Source: Anolis sagrei (lineage: Eukaryota > Chordata > Lepidosauria > Squamata > Anolidae). From it: 64,000 bases of DNA. The notes below the pieces were generated by a model. The model saw only the letters and a list, made by a program, of their open reading frames with translations, was not told where the DNA came from and searched no databases. Location of the stretch: NCBI RefSeq assembly GCF_037176765.1, contig NC_090025.1, forward strand, positions 173,212,040-173,276,039. The letters run 5' to 3'. Each line of letters opens with the position of its first letter. Position 1 is the stretch's first letter. This document shows positions 50,601 to 63,086 of this stretch, piece after piece. The translations under genes and the position numbers were made by a program.

Positions 50601-53600
50601 TAGCGCTCCTCCATTTGCGGATGCACTTGAGACAGTAAGTGTGGTTGCAGTTGGATAGGATCCCAAAACGACGTTCACTGGGATTGGCTTTCTCATACAC
50701 CACCTCCATGCAGACTCCGCACACCATGTCTTTGCTACGCTGGACGGCAAATGAGAGCTCCATGTCCTTTTCATGAGCCTCAATGCAAGACTGTAAGGAA
50801 GAGAGAAAGCGCATGACAGAAAACACATTTCAAAGTGACCAAAGGTGAAATGTGGAGAGCAGTCCCCACAGCTCCATAAAATGCTCTCTCTGAGAGGGTC
50901 CATAACTTTTCTACTCCCCATTTCTGTCATCAAGAAGAACTGACCTCAGCCCTTGGGTCCTAGACATAAAGTTTTCTCCGCTTGAAATATTGCTTCAAGA
51001 CAGTTATGACATAACAGCTCTCTTGCTTAAAAGCCTAACTTACTTATCCCCTGAATGCAGTGATGTAATGGCAAAAAAATAAAGGGATACTGAGAAAACT
51101 AATCTAATGTGGTGGGAGTCATGCCACCCAAAATAAGAGGACTGCTATGCCGAGAGACTGGGTCTGCTGAGAGGCTATATCTCGGAGAGTGCATTCATTT
51201 TGTAATAGGTAAAGGTGTGAGAGATAGACCAGGTAGGCACCCAGCAGACAGAAACAACCAAATTCAGTAGCAGAAGTACTTTTAATCTATATGTTTTGAT
51301 TAAATCTAGTCATATATGGAACATATACCTTGTTTCATAGAATAAGCAAATCTTGGAGGCTTCTTGGAACACAATTAAAAAGGAGAAAATCCACACACTT
51401 TGCTTTGAGCAAAAAAATGCAGTTAAAGAATGCCTCACTGTTGCATTTCAGACATGGAAGGAAAGCAGGCTGTATAGGGATCTGGAGGTGGAGTGAAATT
51501 GTCCACTAGATCTGCTAGAGATCCCACATCTACTTTAACAACAGCCTACATTCCCATGGATGATTTGGAAGGCCTCTGGATAAGACAGGCCTAGAATGCT
51601 AGAAATGTGAGAGTGTCAACAATGCTAGGACTGCTGGGAAACACTCATGGAATTTCCTATATACAGAATTATTCGAGGGACAGGAATCTGATAAAAACAT
51701 ATCTTGCTAGTCTACCATATGTGCAATTTCACAGAGACCACAATGGAGAAGTAAAGGTTGCGTACTTGTAACTGTCTTTCTCCAAGTGGTCATCTGTGAA
51801 ATTCACCCATCCTCCCTACTATCTTGTGATGCCTTGGATTCTCTTACTGCCGTCATGTAGTGGACATGGGGAACTGAGGCGGTAGCCCCTCCCACCAGCT
51901 ATATAACTCCATGGGGATTTGGGGCGAGGCTTCTGCCAAAATGTATCTTAGAGTTCTAGAAGATTCCGAACTGACTACACAGGTGCAGGAAATACCCTGT
52001 TCTGAAGCACATTATGACACCTTGCATCTCCTTTCGCTCCCATACCATTCTGGATGGACAAGAGCTGCCAAGTGGATAATGTATCTTTCTGTTGGCAATT
52101 CTTGCAGAAAGCTTTCTTGCCCCAAGGAGGCTCTCAAACAACTTGCAATGCTCAAGATAAAAGGAATAACTTTAACCTCAGTCTTCATTTAGCTTAGTTT
52201 TGTAAGTTGTTTATTAAATATAAGGAAAGACTGCATTCTCAAAACATTTCCTTTGACAAGGTCCTATTATCACTTCTGCACATGACTTGCTGAAGAGCAT
52301 AACAGGCCTGCCACACATTTATTTCAGACCATACTTCAAAGACCTATGAAGTCTATAAGCTTGAAAATGAGCACAAACGAGCTCTGAACTTTTCTTTGTT
52401 TGACAAACTGTTTAATCGATGTCTTACCTTTATGTGCAGAGATCGCTGTGCAGCATCGGCGGGATGGAGAACCTGTAAGCCACACATGTCACACACATCT
52501 CCATGGATATATACACAGTTTTCGCCATAACGGCATTCTCCTACTGCAGCATAGGGACATAGCTGTTTCTTCATCTCCAGGTTTCTTTGTTGTTTCTCAT
52601 ACTCCTCTTCAATGACCATTCCCTGCAAGGGTGCCTCAGTGCAGGATGGGGCAGCTGTGGGGGAAACCGGAATTATGATTCAGAACATGTCACTCTTCAA
52701 GGGGAGCATTTGAATTGCATCTTTTTAAAGCACCGTAACACAAGTCACTTCATCAAAGGAAAACAGCTGCAGAAGCTTTAGTCATGATCATGCCATCCAA
52801 CCATGCTCCGAACATGAATTATTTTGAGACAAAAGTGAAGAACTTTAGTTCAGGTGTGTCTGAAGAACTTGAGACCCAACCAAAACTAGAGCTGGGACCA
52901 AATCACTGTTAAAGACACAAAGTGTAGTTTTCAAATGACCATTTTTGTGTAATTTTCGAAAATACAAAGGGGAAGAGACGAAAAAACCAGTGAAACAAAT
53001 TCAGAGAGATAGTATTTTCCGAAAGAGTTAAGTCCACAAAATACCTGAGGCAGGGGGATCTGTGGCATCCTTTTCTCTCTCCGGCAGAAGAAGCCAGGTC
53101 CTCCATTTGTTTCTTGGAAAGTTCCCTCCTCCTCCTCCAGAGAGGGCCCTAACAACTCGCTATCCAGTGGCACTAGGATAGGGTGGCCATTGAAAGTTCC
53201 TCTCGGAGTATGAGGAGAGTTGAATTTTTCTCTCTGTGTGTGTCTCTCAGCCAAGAAAAAGCCTGGTGGTGTCCATGCTCTGACTGGCTGAGAATGGACA
53301 CAACCAGCGACTACAATTCCCAGAACCCTCTCTTGCGGTTCGTCTTACTTTTAAAAATGTTATGCTTAAAACTTAAAATAACTCTTAAAAATCAGTAGAT
53401 TGGTGAATTGTTTTGAAACTTGACAGGTCTGCAGTTGTAAATGGAGTCTACAACTGAGGTAGGTTTCATGCAAATAGGCCTTAAAGTGGCTGAGGATTGA
53501 GCCTTTAAAAATTCCTATTATAGCCAATGGGCGGAATCTCTGCCGGATGAAATGGAAAATACCCCTCCCCTTTCATGTAACTTTCTGGTAAACGAAATGA

Positions 53601-56600
53601 GGGATCAGACAGAAATGGACCCGAAAACGGTATGCCTTTTGGCCAAAATGCATATGACTACCCAAAACGACTCACCCATTTTTGCATTCTATGAAACTGT
53701 GTGCCAGTTCCACCCATATATTGTGCCTACATGCAGTATATTAATGTGTAAATGTTATCATGTATGCATGTTGGTAAATGGAACTAGAGCCTCTTCAATG
53801 CTAGATCCATCATATAGCGCACCTTCATGGGTAATTGCCATTGCAATGTGTGCAAAATTCAAAATAGATGTACGAGGGCAGTCAAAAAAGATCTTTCGAA
53901 GTATTTCAGCCACCATCCCTTAATTTCAAGTAATGACCTGCTGCCCTTAGATCATGACGTTACTCAAAGACCTTAAAACCCCATGAAGTGTCAGTATTGG
54001 CAATTGAGGTTGATCATTGCTGCTCTGAATGAACTTACCACGGCCACAGTATGGCTGCCCAGGAACAAACTCCACTGCATTGACCCAGTCTTCAGCCACA
54101 GGTCCTGCAGCAGCCAAGCTTCTGTCTTCAACTTCAGTCGCACCGGTGTTCGTTTCAAGTGTTCCAGGGGGTGGGGTCACATCTGTGGACGCTGAAGGAA
54201 AGGTTTTCGCAGCTGGACTCACAGTAGTCACTTCTTCCCTTTTCAATGGCTTGGTATGTTCATATCTGATACGAACAAAAAACAGAACTGGATTTTTCCC
54301 TTCCCCAACAACGTAGAACACTGCACAAGATATAAAGCTGAGTTGAAAGAGGCCTCGTGGGCCATAAGAAATGCGTAAGAAATTGATGTCAATAAATGCA
54401 CTATTATATAGCACAGCTGGAGGAAAGATTTTATAGATGCTTGAGAAAAACAATGATGCATTTTTGACCTGATGAAAATTTTTGCAAGAGATTACAGCGG
54501 TAACAATGTCTCACTGTCAAATATATGGGTTACCTGTTATATTAATTAGTCTCTAAGAGTGCAGTCATATCAGTTTCTCATGATTTCATTTTAGGCACAT
54601 TATTAAATATTAAATACAGAATGGGTGATAAGCAATTTGCCTCTCACAGTTTTTAACATTGGTGAATGTATCCCATTTTTCTATCAGAGCATAGAGCGAT
54701 AGATAGATATATATATATATGAGAATATCATATTTCATCCTCACATCCCTTCTGTGAAACAGATTAGGCAGAGGGAAAAATGCTCAAAGCCAGTCTTCAA
54801 GTCTCAGGGCCAGACTCCCTGGTCTAAGAGAACGTTTAGCCTGCAAACCTCAGTAAAATCATATTTACCAAATCTAAGACATTCAAAGACAGTTATTGCT
54901 AGGTTAGTTCAAAAATGCATACGCACTGTACACAAGATGTCTCAAGATGGTTCAAGCGCAACAGCACACATTTTCAGATAAAGCAAGATAACAGCCATTA
55001 AAAAAAAATAATGTGGTGGTTGACTGTTTCTCCTACACCCACAAATGGCACCATGTTCACAAAACATGCACTTCATATGTATTTGCTTACAATTTTACAA
55101 GCGGCCTTTCCTCCAAGCAACCCAGTATGTTGTACATGTCCACTAATATTAATCTCACAGTAATTCTATGAGGTGGAATAGGCTGAAAAACAGAGCATTG
55201 GCTCAAAGTCACTGTGTAAATTTCATAACAAAGGGAGCATCCTTACTAAGCTCTCTGAAACCTCACCTGACATTCAAACTAGAACAATGGTCTGACATCA
55301 GCACTAGTCTGTATAGGTTAGTGTTGCACTAAATGACCCAAGTCATTTGCACTGAAGCATTTAAATGCTAACAATGCATTGTATGGGCTTCTTAAGGGCA
55401 AAAATTCAAACACAGCTTCGTCAACAGAATAAACTTCAAATCAGAAATTGTTTTTGGTTGTCAATAATCATATTAAACATATATTCCTATATGAGCTCCA
55501 AGAGCATTTGACTGCTGCCTGCATGGTCACTGTATCTGATTTTGCAGGATCTGGTTTAGCTTAACAACCATTAACTATTTCCTACTAGAGAAAAAGCAGT
55601 GGCTCTAACTTGGTAACTAGAACCAAGACATTTATAAAGGCTATGTACACAACATACAGGAAATATTTTCACTTCCTAGTAATTCCTTGCTAAATTTTCT
55701 TTTTAAACAGCTCAAGAGAACCATTATCACAGTGATGGCCATGAGACATGTTGGGTTACTAATCTTTGGAAAGTACATGATGAGACGTGTCATTCAACAC
55801 ATCCAAATGGCTGCAGGTTGGAAATGTAAAATCCAGAAGAGGAAATTTAATGCATGCCAAATATGTCAAACTCTCAACACCCCATCTGCAGTAATGGCAT
55901 GTATATCAGAGAGCATGCATATCATAATCCCCTTTTGTGATAACTGGGAGCTTTGAAGATCAGTTCCACTGATCATCTAATGATATCTTAATATGACTGA
56001 TGTAGCAGACACACAAATTGTGATAAAATGAGGCACTGCTATTGCTGCTGGAAAACCTGGCAATACATGGGCTTAAAAGACAGCATTTTCTATCAGTCTA
56101 AAGATTTGATTATCAAGGCCCAGGGAAAATAACATTCATAAACCAGACAAGTTCAGAAGATGCTTTCCTTGATCAGTTTCAATCTGGCTTCCCTGCTTAT
56201 TAAATATATTGAAGAATATAGTTTTTGGAACTTTGCAAGTATAAATAACTTCTAATAATTAACTTTAGCCAGCAATTTTCAAATATAAAATGCTTGAGAT
56301 TTTTTAAAGCCATTTGAAACAAAATAGTAGGTACCATGCAACTAGTACAGGTTACTCTTTTGAAACACTTAGTTTTCAGCAGGAAGTAACACTAATGTAG
56401 TACATGAGGATCAGCAGTGAGAAGATTACATTATGAAAACAGTAGCTGTTCCTAGCTCCCGATAGCTCTTATACTTTGGAGTGCAACATACAACCAGGCT
56501 GCATGTAGTCTCTTCCCTGACATATGCACCAACACCTGCATGGAGAGCAATGCTTGCCCTACTATTAAACAGAGTAAGGCATCCTCAGGTACCAGATGTT

Positions 56601-57248
56601 GGAAAGTGGCAAAAAAATGTTGGACAAAACTATGCACCATATGATTGCTCAGCATTTCATAGTTTTCTGCCCTCATCAGATGAAAGATTCTCTCCCATTG
56701 TCCACATTGGAGAAAGATTCAACTGCCTATTTAATTTTTGGACATGGGATAGGAAGGTGTACCATTTGATTTTTATTTCAGACAGCAAAATGTTTTTGGA
56801 ATGGCCTTTTCGCATCTACAGCTGCAAGGGATGAACATTTCCATGTGATCTAGAAAGGCGAGGTAGATTACACATGACAAAACTATTCACATACTTGACT
56901 TCATTTGATGTATAACACCTGAAAAGGGATACTACAATATCAGTACTGCTGAACTGTTTAGTAGAAGTTCCAATGGAACACTCCATTAAATACACTGAGA
57001 ATTTTTCAATTTATTCCTCTGGAATCAGACAAGGAAGCAAGCAACTGAGGGTGACTGGTCATAAATATGAGAAATTAATTCCTTCTTCAAAGCAAGAATA
57101 TTCAACCATATTTCTGTACCTGCAACGATCTCCGTAAGCACAGCATCCTCGCTGAAAATACCTGCATACCATGGCAGACTGACTAGTGTAGAGATCATGG
57201 GAGTAACGGCAGTTGTCTCCCTCCTTGCAAACACCATGCATGAAATAT
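47463..57248 (-). CDS. MKRN1: MKRN1, makorin RING-finger E3 ubiquitin ligase 1 (exons 2-8; exon 1 outside the window)
   Basis: RNA-binding E3 ligase; in mammals it ubiquitinates hTERT, p53, p21 and others, and it takes part in ribosome quality control at poly(A). Coding exons (minus): 57120-57248, 54039-54265, 52428-52654, 50576-50790, 49755-49865, 49162-49300, 47463-47675. All borders are AG/GT, the phases agree, and the sum gives about 419 aa; human MKRN1 has 482, so only the N-terminal ~60 (exon 1, Gly/Ala-rich in human) are missing. Order: two C3H1 fingers (exon 2), a variable linker (exon 3), a third C3H1 finger plus the makorin Cys/His block (exon 4), a C3HC4 RING (exons 5-6), a fourth C3H1 finger (exon 7), and an acidic C-terminus ending YYDLDL (exon 8). 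Every zinc ligand expected is present. Intron-rich, so this is the source gene and not one of the retrocopies common for makorins. Confidence 0.98.
48600..48618. repeat. (G)19 homopolymer
   Basis: Nineteen G in a row on the plus strand (C on the MKRN1 coding strand) in the intron between exons 7 and 8. Confidence 0.9.
49162..49300 (-). CDS. MKRN1: MKRN1 exon 7 (fourth C3H1 finger)
   Basis: Acceptor 'ttcctttccag', donor 'gtaagt'. It reads [20 protein letters not shown], then [20 protein letters not shown]; ligands C-C-C-H are present. Confidence 0.99.
49755..49865 (-). CDS. MKRN1: MKRN1 exon 6 (RING end)
   Basis: Acceptor 'cgttccccag', donor 'gtatga'. It reads [20 protein letters not shown], then [16 protein letters not shown]; the CPEC pair closes the RING. 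Confidence 0.98.
50576..50790 (-). CDS. MKRN1: MKRN1 exon 5 (RING start)
   Basis: Acceptor 'cttccttacag', donor 'gtgagg'. It reads [20 protein letters not shown], then [20 protein letters not shown] and [20 protein letters not shown]. Confidence 0.99.
51675..51810. repeat. Imperfect palindrome, unclassified repeat
   Basis: 'caatttcacagagaccacaa' faces 'gtggtcatctgtgaaattca' across 'ggttgcgtacttgtaact'. The style resembles foldback elements of other reptiles, but I cannot name it. MKRN1 intron 4. Confidence 0.55.
52428..52654 (-). CDS. MKRN1: MKRN1 exon 4 (third C3H1 finger and makorin block)
   Basis: Acceptor 'tttcccccacag', donor 'gtaaga'. It reads [20 protein letters not shown], then [20 protein letters not shown] and [20 protein letters not shown]. 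Confidence 0.99.
53040..53330 (-). promoter_or_regulatory. MKRN1: Possible internal MKRN1 promoter/alternative first exon
   Basis: actacaattccca at 53310-53322 is a full match to the promoter motif ACTAYRNNNCCCR. Downstream on the minus strand the sequence is non-repetitive and ends at CCTCAG|gtattt (53046). A leader spliced from there to exon 4 would have no in-frame ATG of its own, so translation would have to start at a Met in exon 4. Inference only. Confidence 0.35.
54039..54265 (-). CDS. MKRN1: MKRN1 exon 3 (linker)
   Basis: Acceptor 'gttcgtatcag', donor G|gtaagt. It begins [14 protein letters not shown], continues with a Thr/Pro/Ala-rich linker and ends [18 protein letters not shown]. 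The EH residues supply the last ligand of finger 2. Confidence 0.97.
57120..57248 (-). CDS. MKRN1: MKRN1 exon 2 (C3H1 fingers 1 and 2)
   Basis: Acceptor 'ctgtctttcag', donor 'gtacag'. It reads [20 protein letters not shown], then [15 protein letters not shown]. The first Cys codon of finger 1 is in exon 1, outside the window. Confidence 0.98.
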
Positions 57249-59271
57249 CTGAAAGACAGAGCATTGCAAAGATGGCTCAAGCAGAAAAGTGAACATTTTG
57301 TAGGAGTTTGAAAAGGAAACAATTTTGCTTAATGCAAATAAATGGCAAATAATGCTGAATAATCTAGCATGACAAAACTTCAGATACCACGATTAAGAAT
57401 TATTAGTAGAACTATTCTTCATGAATTTGTCTAGTTTGCAAACATATCTTATGGCAAATTTCATAAATATGTATTTTGTGAGAAAGTACACGATTAAGCC
57501 TGTTTTGAATCAAGGCCATTGGCAGTAAACTCCCATCTTCATGATTAATAGATTGATGCAAGGAGTCAGAGCATTTTTCTTCCAAAGGATCTTCCAGGAC
57601 AATCCATTTCTGAGTGACCACCCTTGAACCAAAGAATGTTCAGACCAGATTACAACAGGAAAAGATGATAAAAATCCACCAAAAAATTCAACTCCTTTTA
57701 ATCTAATGAGATGATCACTATTAGTCAAGTATTGCAGTTTTATTTACTCTGGCCTTTTTAATTACATCCATGCACTCCTCAGGGGTTCATTAAGAAAAGG
57801 GATGGGGAAAATGTGCCTACTAGCCATATTCAGGCCTAAACACCATTTGTGTAGCCTCCAAACCTCCCTTACCTCAATCAAATATTAAATTCGTATAACC
57901 TGGTTTTTAACTGGAGAATCAAATTACGGTATACTGGTCACCTTTATTGACTATCGTTTACTGCCTTTATACCCATCTAGCTTTGGTCATTTGGGTATGG
58001 ATTGTTTTAACAGATGCTTCCTCTTTACCACCTAAAAAAGTCATGGTCCATCCTGCAGGTTTCTAAAAACACCTTTGCCTGAAGCAGAAATGTTTCCAAA
58101 GCAAGTATAAGGAATTTTACGGTATGTCTTTTTTTTTTTAGCCTAATAGAAATATTTTAAATATTTTAATATTTTAAAAATTTAAGTTCATGTTCTAATC
58201 TCTGGAACAGTAGAAAACAATCTCACTCAATTTACTTCATGACATTCTTTCAGATATTTAAAGATAGCTATGATAGCATGCTTCCTCTAGCTAAACACCC
58301 CCAGCTCCCTTGCTTGTTCCCCATAAGACTGGAGTTCTCAATCTTTTATCCTCCTGGTCACCCTCCTGCAGACACATTCAACTTTATTAATATCTTTCTT
58401 GAACAGAGCTGAACAGAGTATTCCACAGGATGTCTCATCAACAAAGAACAATGAGGCGCTACTGCCTCCCTTAGCCACTACAGGCTAGAACTGTGTTTAC
58501 TTGTTTGGATGCTGAACTATACTGCTGACCACTGTTTAACTTGGGGTTTACGAAGACTGTTAGATTCTTTGCCCTATGTTATAAAACCAGGTGTCACACA
58601 TCTTGTATTTCTGCATTCCATTTTTCCTACGAATATGCAGCACCGTACATTTCTCACTATTGAAATTAATGTTGTTTTGATCCAGCCCTCTAATCTGTCA
58701 AGGTTACTTGAATTCTGATACTGTCCTCAGGGGGATTCACTACCCATCCACACCATTTGGTGTTGTCTACAAATTCAATAAGCAAGAAAAAGATACGAAT
58801 CCTGAGGCATGCCATTAATCACATCTCTCCAAGAGGAAGACAATGGAAAACTTCCTCAGAGTCACAGATGACCTGAAGGCACATATTTTTCTTAAACAGA
58901 ATGCTACAAGAATAGTCAATGAGACTGCGAATTTTGTATTTATTCATTCTCCAGTATATTCCACTCCTATCCTACATGTGTATAAATACCTGCCAACTGA
59001 GGCTATAATATACTCACCTGATGAGGTTTACAGCAGAAAGATTACCAGACTGCTCTACTTTAAAATAAGGAACACAAAAAACTCCAAATTTCCACAGAAA
59101 TAAAATCAAATGTAATTATTCTGAGAGTTAATTGGCTAGGCAATTTTAATCTTCATTTAAAGTAACTTTTTTGTCCCAATTATATCTGCCCCTCCTAACA
59201 ATTCAACAATTGATGTCTGGCAATTGTCTCAGAACACATGTCTTTACAAAAGACTAATATCCACATACTAG

Positions 59272-59440
59272 GAAGGATGGGCCGGCCAAGGGCAAGATGG
59301 ATGGATGGCATCCTTGAAGTGACTGGACTGACCTTGAAGGAGCTGGGGGTGGTGACGGCCGACAGGGAGCTCTGGCGTGGGCTGGGTCCATGAGGTTACG
59401 AAGAGTCGGAGATGACTGAACGAATGAACAACAACAAGGA
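59272..59440 (+). repeat. BovB (RTE) LINE 3' end
   Basis: 'gacggccgacagggagctct', 'gcgtgggctgggtccatgag' and 'gagtcggagatgactgaacg', ending 'aatgaacaacaac'. This is the typical squamate BovB terminus; about 170 bp. Confidence 0.93.
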
Positions 59441-59929
59441 AATATTGTGGAATAGGATCATGCAATGAGAGTGAAGACTGGCATCTGGCTTTGTGCATCT
59501 GGTTTCCTATATCAGGAGATGAGTTTTAAGCCTGGGAAAATGGAGGTAGTATCCCATCCTCTTTTCTGAGTAGCATGCCCAGCAATCCCTTAATTTTAAG
59601 TGGGCAGCCACTGAAACACTGTTGGCAATCTGTTTGGGTTCAATATCTACTCCACTCCCAAAAAGTTGCCTTGCCTAAGCACACTATGCTGTTTTCAAGG
59701 GAGTGAGGTCAGTTTTCCTTGCTTTTAAGGATCCTATTAAGTGGATCCTTCATCTAGTATATCTGTAGGCAATAAAATTTGCATTATTCTTCACACACAA
59801 TTTGAGAGGACAATGTTGAGGAAAATAAATCCACTCTACTCCATATCTCCTCACATGACTCATCAGGGTGTTAACTAAGATGAACTCAGGCAGAATCTGA
59901 AAAAAATATGATATAGTCAGGTGTCTATT

Positions 59930-60050
59930 CTTACCTCCTCTCTAGAAGTCTCATCCCTCCAAAAGTAATGACATAGTAATCTCTATGTTGCCCTTTGTCT
60001 CCTCTCAGAACCCTGGTCTGTGAGCTGCTGTGAGGTCTATGTCCTAGCAA
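59930..60050 (+). repeat. Unnamed repeat, plus copy of an inverted pair
   Basis: 'cttacctcctctctagaagt' and 'ctcatccctc' through 'cctggtctgtgagctgctgt' matches the reverse complement of 61130-61262 over roughly 115 bp. Confidence 0.7.
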
Positions 60051-61044
60051 CTAGAAGTTGCCAGGACATGTAAGGTATGTTTATGTAAGGTAAAGCACAA
60101 ATGAACTTTTTTACTTTTGATATAGCAGTTTTTGAGGCTCTCTTGTTCATTAACAAACAGCCTTTAATTCAGAGGAAGTGATGGGCCTTTAACATTTTAT
60201 TCTTGCATTTATTTTCTTAAACTAAATAAAGTTTTAGTGTGTTAATCGATTGGACCATGTTTTAATTTAGAAGGTTATGTATTAAATAAAGGGCACTCTT
60301 ACTTATTGAGGTCATTTGAGTCTGGTACATTACAGCTTATTTTAGCCATAAGCACTATATGAAATGAGGTTCTGCAGACAACAAAATGTACAGAAATAGA
60401 TACAACCAGCCATCAATTTTGAGACTTTTTTCCTTGCTGTGCCATCTGTTTTTATTTTAGGCTATGATTCTGCCTCTAAACTATAGCTTTGAGAGTGAAG
60501 CTACAGTAAATTTGAAATATACACTTGACATCTCTTGTGTGCATTAGACTGTGGTTAATATTCATGAACGTAGAATGGAAAGAAAGAAAAAACACGAGGC
60601 TTGGCTGGCATCACCTTCCTTGACCCAATCCTGCTATGCATAGATAAGATTAACAATAATACCACTGGAACTGTCTGTAGTTATAATGGTAGTAGATAAC
60701 TACTAGATTTGTCTAGAATGATATGAGTTCTATCTCCTTTCTCATACAGAAAATAACTCTTCACATAAAACAATTCTAACACTTAGAATCCAAAGGTGAA
60801 CAGTCTCATGGAAATCGCTGTGCTTCTGTAAAATACTCTCTTGATAATACTAAATACCTCAACTGCTACTTCTAAGTTTTCCAAATAGGTTTTGAAGTTT
60901 ATCAATGAAGGTCTTGTCAAGAAAACTCGTGTGTGTGTGTTCCACAACTTTTACGAACAAATGTTCTAAAATATATCTAACAATGGAAACAGTTTATTAA
61001 GGACTTTTTTAAAAGGGAAGAAACTGAAAATACTGCAGCCTGTT

Positions 61045-61385
61045 TGTGTGTGCTTTCGAATTGCCTATGGACGTCTTATGGTGACCCCATGAATTTCATA
61101 TGGTTTTCTTAGGCAAAGAACACAGAGATGGTTTTGGTAGTTCCGTAGACTTTACAGAAGCTCACAAGCCAGAGTTCTGAAAGGGGACTAAGAGCAACAC
61201 AGAGGCATGGCTTTGTCATTATTTGTGAAGGGATGAGACTTCTAGAGAGGAGGTAAGAAATAGAGTCTATAGCATCTGTATGTGTTGAATATCTTCCATC
61301 CAAATACTAGCCAGGGCAGACCCTTGCTTAGCTTCCAAGATCTGATGGGACTTGATACATATAGGGTATTTTAGCATGGTGAATG
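61045..61385 (-). repeat. 5S-rRNA-derived SINE
   Basis: The plus strand has 'ccatccaaatactagccagg' and 'cccttgcttagcttccaaga', the reverse complement of 5S rRNA around its internal control region. The SINE end 'gtgaccccatgaatttcata' lies at 61.08 kb. The middle (61130-61262) carries the unnamed repeat also seen at 59.93 kb. Confidence 0.85.
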
Positions 61386-61935
61386 CTACTGGACTTAACC
61401 ACAAAAGAAGACCTTGCTAGGTCCTGTAGGGAGGAAGTATTCGGTTAGTCACTAGACCTTGAAAGAAAAAAACATTACAAGTTACAATGTCACATATCAT
61501 GTTACTTTTGAATAACAATGTTAACCATGCAGTCACTTTGAAAAAAGTACATAGCAACTGTTCACATTGTTATCTTTATTCATTTATTTTGGAACAATGA
61601 ACCTTTACTTATTGGAGGGATTTGAAGCCTTTTCAAACATTTTTCATTGTGCTTCAAAATATAATCTATCAAAAAAGCAACTAAGACGAGTCACGAGTGA
61701 GAAGTAATAAAATGAGCTACTCTTAATGGCAATACAAAGGCTTGCACAAATAATGCGGAATATGATCCAGGCTCTGTCACTACATGGCTGTTTGAGAATA
61801 AGACAATAGGAATCAAAATGGAGCCCATCTCCCAAGTAACCATAATTGTACATGGCACCTTCATCCTTTTGACATGCTAGAATGAAAAAATGAACCTTAA
61901 AAAGACCGCATCTCCGTCTATGAACCCACACGTTT

Positions 61936-62276
61936 TCTTCGTTCATCTGGAGAGGCTCTACTTGCGATCCCACCTGCGTCGCAGGCACGTCTGGTGAGGA
62001 CGAGGGACAGGGCCTTCTCGGTGGTGGCCCCTCAACTCTGTCATACTCAGCACATTTTAATCTGTACCCATTACATTTGGCCCGGCCTAGTTGTATCATG
62101 TTATGTTGTATTGTCTTATTGTTTACTGTTATTGCTTAATGTTTTGATTTGCATGAAATGTTATGTGTATTGTTATGCTGTTGTTTTTATTGAGGCCTTG
62201 GCCTTCGTAAGCCGCATCGAGTCCTGCGGGAGATGTTAGCGGGGTACAAATAAAGTTAATAATAATAATAATAATA
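61936..62276 (+). repeat. L2-like LINE 3' end with AAT tail
   Basis: 'gggacagggccttctcggtg', an AT-rich 3'UTR, then 'cgtaagccgcatcgagtcct', 'ggggtacaaataaagttaat' and an (AAT)n tail. Confidence 0.8.
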
Positions 62277-62739
62277 CTGGAGGTGAGATATGTCAGATTG
62301 CATTACTCAGACATATGGACATACAGATTCCTAAAAGTTCCAAACACACTTTTGGCATTATCCAAAGCATACTGGTTTTCTATTTCAGAAAAACAAAAGA
62401 TAGCTTAAGGTAAACTTTCTTGCTACTCCCAAAAATACCTATTCCACCAATCCCTGGCATCCTTCGATTTCTGATCCATTTACTTGGATTTTAGTAAACC
62501 ATGGGTTGAACCCATTACAACAATGGATTCAAGATGTATTCATGGAAATTCTTGAGTCCTTACAAGGCTCATTAAAGATTAACAGAGAAGACTAATTTTG
62601 TATCAAAGTTAGTATTTGAAGAAACACACTACAAAGAATGTTACATGTTTGACTACTGAGGAGGTCAAATAAGATCATCTGTTGTTTCTCTGAAGCTAGA
62701 CTCTTTCAAATAACTGTTTAACCAATTCAGAACTGCAGT

Positions 62740-63070
62740 CAGTCCCCTGCATTTGTTGGGATTAGGGGGACAGGAACCTCATGAAAATGAAAAGCTGCAT
62801 GAAAAGCTGCAAATAAATTGTTGTTTTTTTTAACCAGAGAAAACACTGCTCTAGGAATTTCTAGGTTTTCCAGCATGATTCTGTGGTCAGCTTGTTAGAA
62901 GCTAAACATAAAATTACATTGGAGGACCAAGAGATTCTTAAACAGATGTTCTCTCTAGAAATAGCTAGGTCTTCCAGCATTATTGAAGGAAGATGACCAT
63001 AGAGCCACAATGGAGAACCTAGAGATTTCTAGAGAAAACATCCATGAATAATCAAATCCGCAAAAATCAA
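62740..63070. repeat. Unclassified interspersed repeat, third copy
   Basis: Begins 'cagtcagtcccctgcatttg'; shares 'aggaatttctaggttttcca', 'ggaggaccaagagattctta' and 'tgaccatagagccacaatgg' with 6640-6840 and 28160-28510. Pogo-like end suspected. Confidence 0.55.
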
Positions 63071-63086
63071 CACTAATCCTCTAACA

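Noticed and set aside
52931-53254. Minus-strand frame of 107 codons starting [11 protein letters not shown]
   Set aside because: Considered as a coding alternative first exon of MKRN1. Splicing its end (53046) to exon 4 puts exon 4 out of frame, and the frame that does fit exon 4 has a stop and no ATG. Only a non-coding first exon is left as a possibility.
61925-62100. GC-rich stretch as a candidate for MKRN1 exon 1
   Set aside because: It does not encode the Gly/Ala-rich start or the WTKQVTC stretch expected before exon 2, and it matches LINE sequence also present near 29.8 kb.
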